NCBI GenBank assembly: GCA_047637355.1
Contig: JBLIKA010000050.1
Coordinates: forward strand, 1 to 23,160
DNA: 23,160 nucleotides
Reading direction: 5' to 3'
Source of the DNA: Glaciecola sp047637355
Lineage (GTDB): Bacteria; Pseudomonadota; Gammaproteobacteria; Enterobacterales; Alteromonadaceae
Shown here: positions 16,299 to 23,160 of the stretch, one piece after another
How positions within the stretch are numbered: position 1 is the first letter of the stretch
How the letters are laid out: the number at the start of each line of letters is the position of its first letter
Made by a program: the position numbers and the translations under genes
The notes under the pieces: generated by a model
Told to the model about the DNA's origin: nothing
The model's input: the letters and a program-made list of their open reading frames with translations, nothing else
Databases searched by the model: none

Positions 16299-16425
16299 AG
16301 AAAATCCTGATTGAAAAGGAATTGTATTAACTATCTATATTTTCCTACTGTGTTTATTGATGAGGATCAACAAACTTGTTTTTTTTAGAGTCAGACTTGT
16401 TGGAGGCTTTATACGAGGAACCACA

Positions 16426-16497
16426 ATGACGGTTAAAGTCCAATTTTCCGGGATGGTCGACACATATTTGCGCAATCTAAAAGACTTATGGGGTTAG
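16426..16497 (+). CDS. Possible 23-aa small ORF
   Basis: An ATG at 16426 follows a good cgagga box at suitable spacing, and the frame runs 23 codons to TAG at 16495, giving MTVKVQFSGM followed by VDTYLRNLKDLWG. It is unlike anything I know. It could be a small protein, a leader peptide for the YCF48-like gene 58 bp downstream, or the relic of a gene start. A chance ORF is equally possible at this length; the ribosome binding site is the only support. Confidence 0.3.
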   Translation: MTVKVQFSGMVDTYLRNLKDLWG

Positions 16498-16554
16498 TGT
16501 CGTTAACCTAAACGTAGTTACTTTGTATCTACCTTGAAAAAATAGAGATATTTT

Positions 16555-17640
16555 ATGAAAAGATCCAGTTTATTCATTTTAACTGCCTTATTTAATGTGA
16601 TTGTGGCCTCAGGTTATGCCTTTGCTAGCGATGAAACCTCGTTTATTGCTCCCTTAATTAAAGAATCCTTACTGTTAGATATTGCTAACGGAAATTCCTC
16701 TATTATTGTTGGTGAGCGAGGTCATGTTTTAATCGCAAGCAAGGTAAATATAACTGATCATCAAAACCACGGGCTTACGGTTGATGATTACAAGCAAGTC
16801 AGTGTGCCTACAGAGGTCACATTAACCGGAATTACGTCTTTTGGTGACTTAGCATGGGCTGTTGGGCACGACGCAAGCATACTCGGATCCAAAGACGCGG
16901 GTGCAACTTGGACACTATTGAATTCAGCACCGGAACTTGAACGTCCACTTCTTGATATCCACTTTTTTGATGAAAACGAGGGAATAGCGATAGGCGCGTA
17001 TGGCTTGTTTTATCGCAGCCTAGATGGCGGCACGACTTGGCAACAAGAGCACCATCCATCGGTATTGTCGGGCGAAGACAACGATTATCTAGAAAGTATT
17101 AAAGACGATCCAACCTTCTACTTAGAAGAGTTGTCGTTTATCTCGCCGCACCTTAATCGATTACATGGCGCCGATGGCATACTTTATTTGGCTGGAGAGG
17201 CAGGCTTAGTAGCGAGTAGCTTGGATAAAGGCGCAACGTGGAAAAGGTTAGCACTCAATTATGAAGGGTCATTTTTTGATATTGCAACATTGCCCAGTGG
17301 CGATATTCTTGCTGTTGGTCTGCGCGGTAATATGTTTTTACTTAACCAAGGTAAATGGCAATCTATTGCTACTTGCGTGACGACTTCACTTAATTCTGTG
17401 CTTATAGATGGCTCGTCTGTTTTTGTTGTGGGCAATAACGGCGTTGTCTTAAAATTAGACGCTATGCAGTTAACCAGTAAACAGTTGCAAGCTTCTAATA
17501 GTGAAGGCTGTCGCCGTCATGCTTTTATTTCTCAATTACCAAGCAATTTTTCAGATGCAATATCCAGTGCTATTGTCATTCACAATGCCATCTTGGCGGT
17601 GACTGCTGGTGGAATTAAAACTGTGGACTTAGGTGAATAA
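16555..17640 (+). CDS. Secreted YCF48-like beta-propeller protein
   Basis: 361 residues. An N-terminal signal peptide (KRSSLFILTALFNVIVASGYAFA, cleavage near residue 24) exports it. The mature part has repeated G-x-x-G-x-x-x-x-S-x-D-x-G-x-T-W blades: ILGSKDAGATWTLL, LFYRSLDGGTTWQQ and VASSLDKGATWKRL. These are the BNR/YCF48 repeats of photosystem II assembly factor relatives. In non-photosynthetic proteobacteria such genes sit directly before an RND/MMPL exporter, as here: the stop at 17638-17640 is one base from the ATG of the next gene, so translation is coupled. A role as periplasmic partner of the exporter is inference. It is divergent from the HMG-CoA reductase gene. Start supported by a tagagat box. 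Confidence 0.85.
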   Translation: MKRSSLFILTALFNVIVASGYAFASDETSFIAPLIKESLLLDIANGNSSIIVGERGHVLIASKVNITDHQNHGLTVDDYKQVSVPTEVTLTGITSFGDLAWAVGHDASILGSKDAGATWTLLNSAPELERPLLDIHFFDENEGIAIGAYGLFYRSLDGGTTWQQEHHPSVLSGEDNDYLESIKDDPTFYLEELSFISPHLNRLHGADGILYLAGEAGLVASSLDKGATWKRLALNYEGSFFDIATLPSGDILAVGLRGNMFLLNQGKWQSIATCVTTSLNSVLIDGSSVFVVGNNGVVLKLDAMQLTSKQLQASNSEGCRRHAFISQLPSNFSDAISSAIVIHNAILAVTAGGIKTVDLGE

Positions 17641-17641
17641 T

Positions 17642-19972
17642 ATGAACTCATTAGTTGATACTATCGAAAAACTCGTCTTTGGAAACCGTCTTGTTGTAAT
17701 ACTAGCGTTTTTGTTAACAACCCTATTTTTGACTTATCAGGCATCCTTATTGAAGTTGGATGCAGGTTTTACTAAAAACATTCCGCTCAATCATGAGTAC
17801 ATGAAAACCTATATTAAGTATAAAGAAAATTTCGGTGGTGCGAACAATATTTTGGTTTCAGTATGTGACAAAAAAGGTACGATTTTTAATAAGAACTTTT
17901 TTGATACCTTAAAAGACGTGCACGACCAATTGTTTTTTATTGATGGGGTGAACCGCTCATTGGTCGTTTCTTTATATGCGCCATCTACTCGTTTTACTGA
18001 AATTGTTGAAGGCGGTTTTTCTGGTGGTCCCGTTATTCCTGCGGATTTTAATTCATCTAACCTCGGCGCATTGCAAGTTGTGCGTAATAATATTGATAAA
18101 GCAGGCATTGTTGGTCGTCAAGTATCTAACGATTTTACGTGTGCAATGGTGACGGCCCAGTTATTAGACATAGATCCTGAAACAGGTAAGCCCCTGGACA
18201 CCTTAAAAATTGCTGGTGAACTCGAAAAGAAGCTGCGCGGTAAATTTGAAAACGAGCAAACCAGCGTCCATATAATAGGCTTTGCTAAGATGATTGGTGA
18301 TGTAGCCGATGGTGCGAAAGATGTGGTTTTATTCTTTGCAATAGCCATCGTGATTACCGCTATCATGGTTTATTTCTTCTGCAAGTCACTAATGCTCACT
18401 TTTTTACCCCTAGCTTGCTCCATTGTTGCTGTAATTTGGCAGCTAGGTCTACTCACTTTGTTTGGCTTTGGCATGGATCCAATGTCAATTCTAGTGCCGT
18501 TCCTGGTGTTTGCCATTGGTGTTAGCCACGGTGTGCAAATGATCAATGCGCTTGGTAAAAAAGTCGCAGCAGGGGGCAATATAGAAATTGCTTCGCGATA
18601 CGCGTTTAGTAGTTTACTGCTACCCGGTGGCATTGCCTTGTTGTCAGATACCGTTGGTTTTATGACTTTGTTAGTTATCGATATTGGTATCATTAGAGAG
18701 CTGGCCATTACCGCTAGTATGGGTGTGGCAGTTATTATTTTAACTAACTTATTGCTGCTACCTGTATTAATGTCATACGTTAAATTGTCCGACAGGCGCA
18801 AAGAGCATTATAAACAGTCAGATAAGTCCTCGCCATTTTGGAACAAAGTGTCTAATTGTGCGACACCCAAATTTGCCATTGGTATCGTCGTGTTAACGAT
18901 TATTTTGTTTGCGTGGGGAAGCATTCAGTCGAGTAACTTAAAAATTGGTGATTTGCACGCAGGTGCACCCGCACTGCATGAAGACTCCAAATACAACCAA
19001 GACACCTTTATGATCACCGATAAGTTTGAAATTACCGTTGATTATATATCTTTGATAGTGGAGACATCACCTGAGGCTTGCACCAGTTACGAGATCATGA
19101 CCGCTATTGATGAATTTCAATGGAAAATGCAAAATACGCCGGGTGTTCACTCGACTATATCCCTGGCCTCGGTAGCCAAAAAAGTCAATGCGGGTTACAA
19201 CGAAGGTAATCCTAAATGGCGGGTATTGCCGCGCAACCAATCAACGATGGTGCAGGCCGTTTCCAGGGTGCCAACGTCCTCGGGTTTGTTAAATGGGGAT
19301 TGTTCAGTAATGCCGGTCATCCTCTTTTTGGAAGATCATAAAGCAGAAATGATTACTGTTATCGTCGATGCGGTTAAGCAATTACGTGACGAATACCAAA
19401 CCGATGATTTACAAATAAAATTAGCATCCGGACCAGTAGGGGTTATGGCCGCAACCAATGAAGCGGTAGAAGCGTCACAAATGCCAATGCTTTATTACGT
19501 TTTTGGGGCTGTAATCCTACTTTGCTTGATTAGCTTCCGCTCGATACGAGCAACTCTAGCGGTGGTAATTCCCTTATATGTTGTATCTGTCCTAGCGCAG
19601 GCACTAATGACGTTCTTGAATATTGGTTTAACGGTATCGACTTTACCTGTTATCGCGTTAGGCATAGGTATTGGTGTTGATTATGGTATTTATATACTCT
19701 CTACCATGACGCAAAGACTGCGCGCGGGGGACGATGTTCAGTCGGCTTACTTAGCCGCGTTGCGCGAGCGTGGCAGCGCAGTATTGTTTACTGGTATTAC
19801 CTTGGCCATCGGGGTCAGTACATGGGTTTTTTCAAGTCTCAAATTTCAAATGGATATGGGAATATTGCTAACATTCATGTTCTTGGTCAATATGCTAGGC
19901 GCCATATTCGTGTTGCCGGCTATTGCTCGAATGTTGTGGTTTAACAGAGGGAACAAAGTAATTAAGAGTTAA
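17642..19972 (+). CDS. RND superfamily (MMPL-type) exporter
   Basis: 776 residues from ATG 17642, chosen because ttaggtgaa gives a good Shine-Dalgarno; a GTG nine bases upstream would overlap the previous stop. The layout is of the RND/MMPL type: TM1 near 17-36, a large periplasmic loop (about 40-225), five helices (about 226-380), TM7 near 410-427, a second loop, and five helices (about 615-765). The TM4-like segments FAIGVSHGVQM (290-300) and GIGIGVDYGIYI (674-685) mark the internal repeat; the second carries the Asp-Tyr typical of proton-coupled members. The substrate is unknown; MMPL relatives move lipids and hydrophobic compounds, which would suit the locus. The gene is the second of a two-gene operon with the YCF48-like protein. 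Confidence 0.88.
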   Translation: MNSLVDTIEKLVFGNRLVVILAFLLTTLFLTYQASLLKLDAGFTKNIPLNHEYMKTYIKYKENFGGANNILVSVCDKKGTIFNKNFFDTLKDVHDQLFFIDGVNRSLVVSLYAPSTRFTEIVEGGFSGGPVIPADFNSSNLGALQVVRNNIDKAGIVGRQVSNDFTCAMVTAQLLDIDPETGKPLDTLKIAGELEKKLRGKFENEQTSVHIIGFAKMIGDVADGAKDVVLFFAIAIVITAIMVYFFCKSLMLTFLPLACSIVAVIWQLGLLTLFGFGMDPMSILVPFLVFAIGVSHGVQMINALGKKVAAGGNIEIASRYAFSSLLLPGGIALLSDTVGFMTLLVIDIGIIRELAITASMGVAVIILTNLLLLPVLMSYVKLSDRRKEHYKQSDKSSPFWNKVSNCATPKFAIGIVVLTIILFAWGSIQSSNLKIGDLHAGAPALHEDSKYNQDTFMITDKFEITVDYISLIVETSPEACTSYEIMTAIDEFQWKMQNTPGVHSTISLASVAKKVNAGYNEGNPKWRVLPRNQSTMVQAVSRVPTSSGLLNGDCSVMPVILFLEDHKAEMITVIVDAVKQLRDEYQTDDLQIKLASGPVGVMAATNEAVEASQMPMLYYVFGAVILLCLISFRSIRATLAVVIPLYVVSVLAQALMTFLNIGLTVSTLPVIALGIGIGVDYGIYILSTMTQRLRAGDDVQSAYLAALRERGSAVLFTGITLAIGVSTWVFSSLKFQMDMGILLTFMFLVNMLGAIFVLPAIARMLWFNRGNKVIKS

Positions 19973-20500
19973 AAGTAATGTTGACTCTTACTTCATTATT
20001 TCTTCAAATGAACAGCCTCAATTTGCGCTATGATAGCGCCATTATTACTTAGCTGGGCGCCGTCTACGATATTGCTTTTTTCAAGCGGTTACATCGCTTA
20101 GATTCTTAATTTTTACCGATTGCTCCTCATCATCTACTATCTATACTTTCAAGATAACAACATTTGTGAGAGCGTTTTAATTTTGACTATTTTGACTATT
20201 TTGAATAGCTGTTTTAGATAACTTTATCTTAACCATGGTTTGTTTTATCCAGGTTGTTTTTAACAACGACAAACAAAGCGCAAAAACATCTATAGCGACA
20301 TTGACGGGTTCGTAAAACGTATCTGTAATTCCACTATCACACAAAATTTAAGTAATCCTCGGTAAAATTGTAATGAGTTCGTTTAAATTAGACTAACAGC
20401 TTTTTGCGTTTTTACAGGGCAGTCTAATAGTAGACACTACTAGCTTTAATCGTTACCCTTATTGATTAAGAAGATTTAAGATAGTTAACAGGGAGATACA
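19973..20500. other. Intergenic region, 528 bp, with several inverted repeats
   Basis: No protein-like frame was found. It holds gcgctat-g-atagcgc (20025-20039, perfect 7-bp arms), a 9-bp near-tandem repeat tttgactat with two exact copies and one degenerate (20182-20208), an 8-bp inverted repeat attagact/agtctaat (20387-20394 and 20421-20428), and tagtag-aca-ctacta (20428-20442). The last two lie in the leader of the DUF805 gene. A weak hairpin aagtaa/ttact follows the RND stop. Any could be an operator or leader structure, or chance in AT-rich DNA. Confidence 0.4.
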
Positions 20501-20857
20501 ATGGATTGGTATATAAAAGTTCTCAAAAATTACGCAAATTTTGAAGGGCGTGCACGCCGACAAGAATATTGGATGTTTCTTTTAATAAATTTGATAATTA
20601 TAGTTGTCATTGGCGTTATCGACGGACTAACTGGCGATTCAGGTATAATCGGAATGATATATTCTTTACTCGTTTTTATCCCCAGTCTTGCTGTGGGTAT
20701 AAGACGGTTGCATGATATTGGTAAAACGGGATGGTGGATAGTAATCTCTTTTGTTCCTATTATTGGTTTTTTTGTCCTTATTTATTTCTTCGTACAAGAT
20801 GGAGAGGCCGAAAATCAGTGGGGCTCAAACCCTAAAACAGCGTCACTAGAAGTATAA
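20501..20857 (+). CDS. DUF805 inner membrane protein (YhaH-like)
   Basis: 118 residues. The family signature is complete: an N-terminal FxGRARRxEYW element (NFEGRARRQEYWMF, 13-26), three to four membrane segments (27-41, 48-66, 78-98), SLAVGIRRLHDIGKTGWW between them (60-77), and a C-terminal G-x-x-x-x-N-x-W/Q-G-x-N-P (AENQWGSNPK). DUF805 proteins such as E. coli YhaH are small inner-membrane proteins of unknown function. ATG 20501 follows a cagggaga box. It is 40 bp ahead of the DUF2130 gene on the same strand, which may be cotranscribed. Confidence 0.93.
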   Translation: MDWYIKVLKNYANFEGRARRQEYWMFLLINLIIIVVIGVIDGLTGDSGIIGMIYSLLVFIPSLAVGIRRLHDIGKTGWWIVISFVPIIGFFVLIYFFVQDGEAENQWGSNPKTASLEV

Positions 20858-20897
20858 AAATCAGCCATTAACGGCAAGGTATAAGAGACAATAATTA

Positions 20898-22307
20898 ATG
20901 CATGAAATCATCTGCCCACACTGTAATAAAGCATTCAAAATCGATGAAACTGGTTACGCAGACATTCTAAAGCAGGTTCGCGACAGCGAGTTTGAGCAAC
21001 AGTTGCATGAGCGACTTGAGTTGGCTGAGAAGGACAAATTAAACGCGGTCGAACTCGCTAAGAGTCAAGGTGGCAGCGAAATGCACAGAGCCGTGACGGC
21101 AAAGGATATTGAAATACAAGCGTTAAAAGCCAAATTAGATACGGGTGAAGTCACTCAGAAGCTCGCCGTAACCGAGGCGCTAGGTGATGTTAAAAAAGAG
21201 AGAGATAATCTGGCTAATGAGTTGGAGCAGATTAAGCGCGATAGGCAAGCTGCTGGCGAACTTGCCGATGCGAAACTCGCCAAGGAACTACAGGAAACAG
21301 CTGCAATAAAAGATAGAGAAATTCAGGTACTACAAGCCAAGCTCTCCACCACTGAGCTTGAGCAGAAGGTCGCAATTACAGCAGCTGTGAGCGCGGTTGA
21401 GAGGGAACGCGACGAATTGAAAAACGGTCTTAAGCAAGCGGGGCTCGAGAAACAACTCGCCGAAACCTCGCTTAAAGATAAATATGAGACACAAATCAAA
21501 GATCGTGATGATGCTATTGAGCGTCTTCGGGACATGAAGGCCCGCTTGTCGACCAAGATGGTTGGCGAAACCCTCGAGCAGCATTGTGAAACGGAGTTCA
21601 ATCGTATCCGCGCAACTGCATTCCCGCGAGCGTATTTCGAAAAAGATAATGATGCTCGAACAGGGAGCAAGGGTGACTACATTTTCCGTGACTCGGATGA
21701 ACATGACACGGAAATTGTGTCAATCATGTTTGAAATGAAGAATGAAAACGATACCACTGCCACTAAGAAAAAGAACGAGGACTTCTTAAAAGAGCTGGAC
21801 AAGGATCGTATAGAGAAAGGCTGCGAGTATGCAGTGCTAGTGTCTCTTTTAGAGCCTGACAGCGAACTCTACAATACTGGGATCGTGGATATGTTTTACC
21901 GTTACCCAAAGATGTATATTGTGCGGCCGCAGTTTTTTCTACCAATCATTACGTTATTGCGCAATGCATCGATGAAATCGCTTGAATACAAAAGAGAACT
22001 TTCACTTGTTAAAGCACAGAGCGTCGACATAACAAACTTTGAAGATGACCTCGATTCATTCAAAACCGCCTTCGCAAGAAACTATGACCTTGCTTCAAAG
22101 AAATTTAAAACTGCAATTGATGAGATTGATAAGTCTATTGATCATTTGCAGAAAACGAAGGACGCATTACTGAGTACAGATCGCAATTTACGTCTGGCAA
22201 ATGACAAGTCGCAAGATGTAACCATCAAGAAGTTGACTAGGCGCAATCCCACGATGACCGCTAAGTTTGATGAATTGAATAATCAAGATCCCGTGGATAG
22301 CGAATAA
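20898..22307 (+). CDS. DUF2130 protein: zinc-ribbon-like N-terminus, long coiled coil, nuclease-like C-terminal domain
   Basis: 469 residues. It opens with a CxxC knuckle (CPHC, 6-9) as in DUF2130 proteins; only one Cys pair is visible. Residues about 20-220 are a long coiled coil with Lys/Glu/Leu heptads and repeated units such as EIQALKAKL and EIQVLQAKL. The C-terminal DUF2130 domain (about 220-400) includes ETLEQHCETEFN, GSKGDYIFRD (Asp260), and FEMK (Glu279-x-Lys281), followed by KELDKDRIEKGCEYAVLVS. The D...ExK spacing resembles the PD-(D/E)XK nuclease fold, as does the GSKGD turn; activity is inference. DUF2130 proteins have unknown function. No strong Shine-Dalgarno precedes ATG 20898 (gagacaataatta). 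No restriction-modification gene is adjacent. Confidence 0.85.
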   Translation: MHEIICPHCNKAFKIDETGYADILKQVRDSEFEQQLHERLELAEKDKLNAVELAKSQGGSEMHRAVTAKDIEIQALKAKLDTGEVTQKLAVTEALGDVKKERDNLANELEQIKRDRQAAGELADAKLAKELQETAAIKDREIQVLQAKLSTTELEQKVAITAAVSAVERERDELKNGLKQAGLEKQLAETSLKDKYETQIKDRDDAIERLRDMKARLSTKMVGETLEQHCETEFNRIRATAFPRAYFEKDNDARTGSKGDYIFRDSDEHDTEIVSIMFEMKNENDTTATKKKNEDFLKELDKDRIEKGCEYAVLVSLLEPDSELYNTGIVDMFYRYPKMYIVRPQFFLPIITLLRNASMKSLEYKRELSLVKAQSVDITNFEDDLDSFKTAFARNYDLASKKFKTAIDEIDKSIDHLQKTKDALLSTDRNLRLANDKSQDVTIKKLTRRNPTMTAKFDELNNQDPVDSE

Positions 22308-22313
22308 TGCATT

Positions 22314-22355
22314 AGCTCCCCTGCATACCATCGCCGTTTAGGTATCAGAGGAGCT
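22314..22355. terminator. Long stem-loop between convergent genes
   Basis: agctcccctgcatacc (22314-22329) pairs with ggtatcagaggagct (22341-22355) with one mismatch and one bulged base, closing an 11-nt loop. It lies 7 bp after the DUF2130 stop and 60 bp from the end of the convergent hydrolase gene, the usual place for a shared terminator. No run of T follows on either strand, so it may be a Rho-dependent stop, an RNA-stabilising stem, or a repeat element. Confidence 0.45.
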
Positions 22356-22415
22356 TGAAAATGGCATGCCGCTTGTCAAAGCTAGTACTTATGAGTAACT
22401 AAATGGTTACCCATT

Positions 22416-23160
22416 TTATTCGATGCTTTGCAAAACTAAATCAACAAATTCACCAATTTTACTTGGCTCTAACCAACGAGTCACAATCACCAAATCATGT
22501 TTACTATCTATTACAATAAAATTTCCGCCAAACCCAGCGGCGTAGTAAATAGATTCGTCTTGAACTTGTTCCCATTTTCTGGGGCCCTTGTTGAGCCACC
22601 ACATATAACCATAGCGTTCATTCGCGGGCGACGATTGAGTCGCTTGATCAATCCATTTTGAAGAAATAATTTGCTTACCATTCCATTCACCGTCGCGTTC
22701 AAATAATAAACCGAATCTTGCTTGATCCAAAGTACTTATAAACATACCTCCGCCACTATGGCCGCCACCTGTGACGGATTTCATTTGCATACCGTCTAAG
22801 GTTACCCAAGCGTGATCATAGCCATGCCAACGCCACGTAGTTGAAGCGCCAATAAGATCCATTACGTTTTCTTTAAGCACGACAGGAAGCGGTTTTCTCC
22901 AAGTTTGTAATAATGAATAAGCAAGCAAGTTTACTCGTACGTCGTTGTATTCCATCACTGTGCCGGGTTCACGTAATTCTCTGTTTTTCCAATCGTCAAT
23001 ATCACCTTCAAGCGGAGGACGATCGGCCCAATCTTTTATGCCGAATAATTCACCAGACCAATCTGATGATTGGTTTAACAAATGCTCCCACGTAACTTTG
23101 CTATTATGGCGTCCTTCAAATTCACCAGACCCTACATAATTACTCACCGGCTCTGCAATA
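22416..23160 (-). CDS. Beta-lactamase-family serine hydrolase (class C-like), 5' part outside window
   Basis: The frame is open from the window edge and ends at the stop complementary to 22416-22418, giving about 248 residues of the C-terminal part. Matching features are WEHLLNQSSDWSGELFG (the T-x-x-H-L-L-x-x-x-S element of AmpC/esterase VIII-type enzymes), the Tyr-containing YNDVRVNLL motif (in place of YAN), GGGHSGGGMFISTLDQARFG, and AAGFGGNFIVID (equivalent to the KTG/HxG strand). The SxxK nucleophile lies upstream outside the window. Such proteins are carboxylesterases, D-peptidases or beta-lactamases; sequence cannot decide which. An internal GTG at 23147 is not the true start, as similarity continues past it (IAEPVSNYVG). 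The gene converges with DUF2130. Confidence 0.87.
   Translation of the reverse strand, partial: IAEPVSNYVGSGEFEGRHNSKVTWEHLLNQSSDWSGELFGIKDWADRPPLEGDIDDWKNRELREPGTVMEYNDVRVNLLAYSLLQTWRKPLPVVLKENVMDLIGASTTWRWHGYDHAWVTLDGMQMKSVTGGGHSGGGMFISTLDQARFGLLFERDGEWNGKQIISSKWIDQATQSSPANERYGYMWWLNKGPRKWEQVQDESIYYAAGFGGNFIVIDSKHDLVIVTRWLEPSKIGEFVDLVLQSIE

Noticed and set aside
17633..17641. GTG start of the RND exporter overlapping the upstream stop
   Set aside because: ATG 17642 has a better spaced aggtga box and gives a normal N-terminus.
19973..19993. aagtaa/ttactt hairpin as terminator of the RND gene
   Set aside because: Six A/T-rich pairs with a 9-nt loop and no T-tract are too weak.
20182..20208. 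Possible CRISPR-like or satellite repeat
   Set aside because: Only three 9-bp units in tandem without spacers; a simple local slippage repeat.
21323..21704. Two overlapping minus-strand frames of 115 and 124 codons
   Set aside because: Both are shadows of the coiled-coil region of the DUF2130 gene, where biased codons leave the opposite strand open.

Overview
The window looks like chromosomal DNA from a marine-type, moderately low-GC gammaproteobacterium. A FabR-type TetR repressor, a DUF805 membrane protein, a YCF48-like/RND pair, a secreted tricorn-like peptidase and phasins fit Alteromonadales, Cellvibrionales or related oil- and lipid-storing marine lineages. Genus and species cannot be fixed from the sequence alone. 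I see no tRNA, rRNA, CRISPR array, IS element or prophage gene.

The main theme is storage-lipid metabolism. From left to right: the 3' part of fabR (1-496); a decayed short-chain dehydrogenase (523-775, minus); a 56-residue small protein (943-1113); a DUF3293 protein (minus); a heavily decayed alpha/beta hydrolase (1804-2581); an intact wax ester synthase/diacylglycerol acyltransferase, WS/DGAT (2753-4156); a secreted tricorn-like S41 protease (4505-7756); the remnant of a second WS/DGAT (about 7810-8110) followed by the C-terminal stub of another alpha/beta hydrolase (8156-8557); two phasins (minus); a decayed TetR regulator (9841-10291); a conserved protein of unknown function (minus); a DUF3336-patatin lipase and a long-chain acyl-CoA synthetase (plus, probable operon); and an HMG-CoA reductase of unusual sequence (minus). 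The right third holds a YCF48-like/RND pair, a DUF805 protein, a DUF2130 coiled-coil/nuclease-like protein and the C-terminal part of a class C beta-lactamase-like serine hydrolase (minus, cut by the window end).

A reasonable reading is a neutral-lipid locus: WS/DGAT makes wax esters or triacylglycerol, phasins coat the granules, the patatin lipase mobilises the lipid, and the acyl-CoA synthetase reactivates the released fatty acids. FabR would tune fatty-acid composition next door. The less expected result is decay. Five degraded genes (SDR, two alpha/beta hydrolases, a second WS/DGAT and a TetR regulator) lie among the intact ones. They are recognisable only by reading translated fragments across frames, and four of them are of the same lipid-related kind as the intact genes. 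The locus therefore looks like a larger lipid cluster that is being pruned. The best candidates for something undescribed are the unknown protein at 10348-11061, the HMG-CoA reductase with an altered cofactor motif and an extra N-terminal domain, and the joint organisation of the locus.
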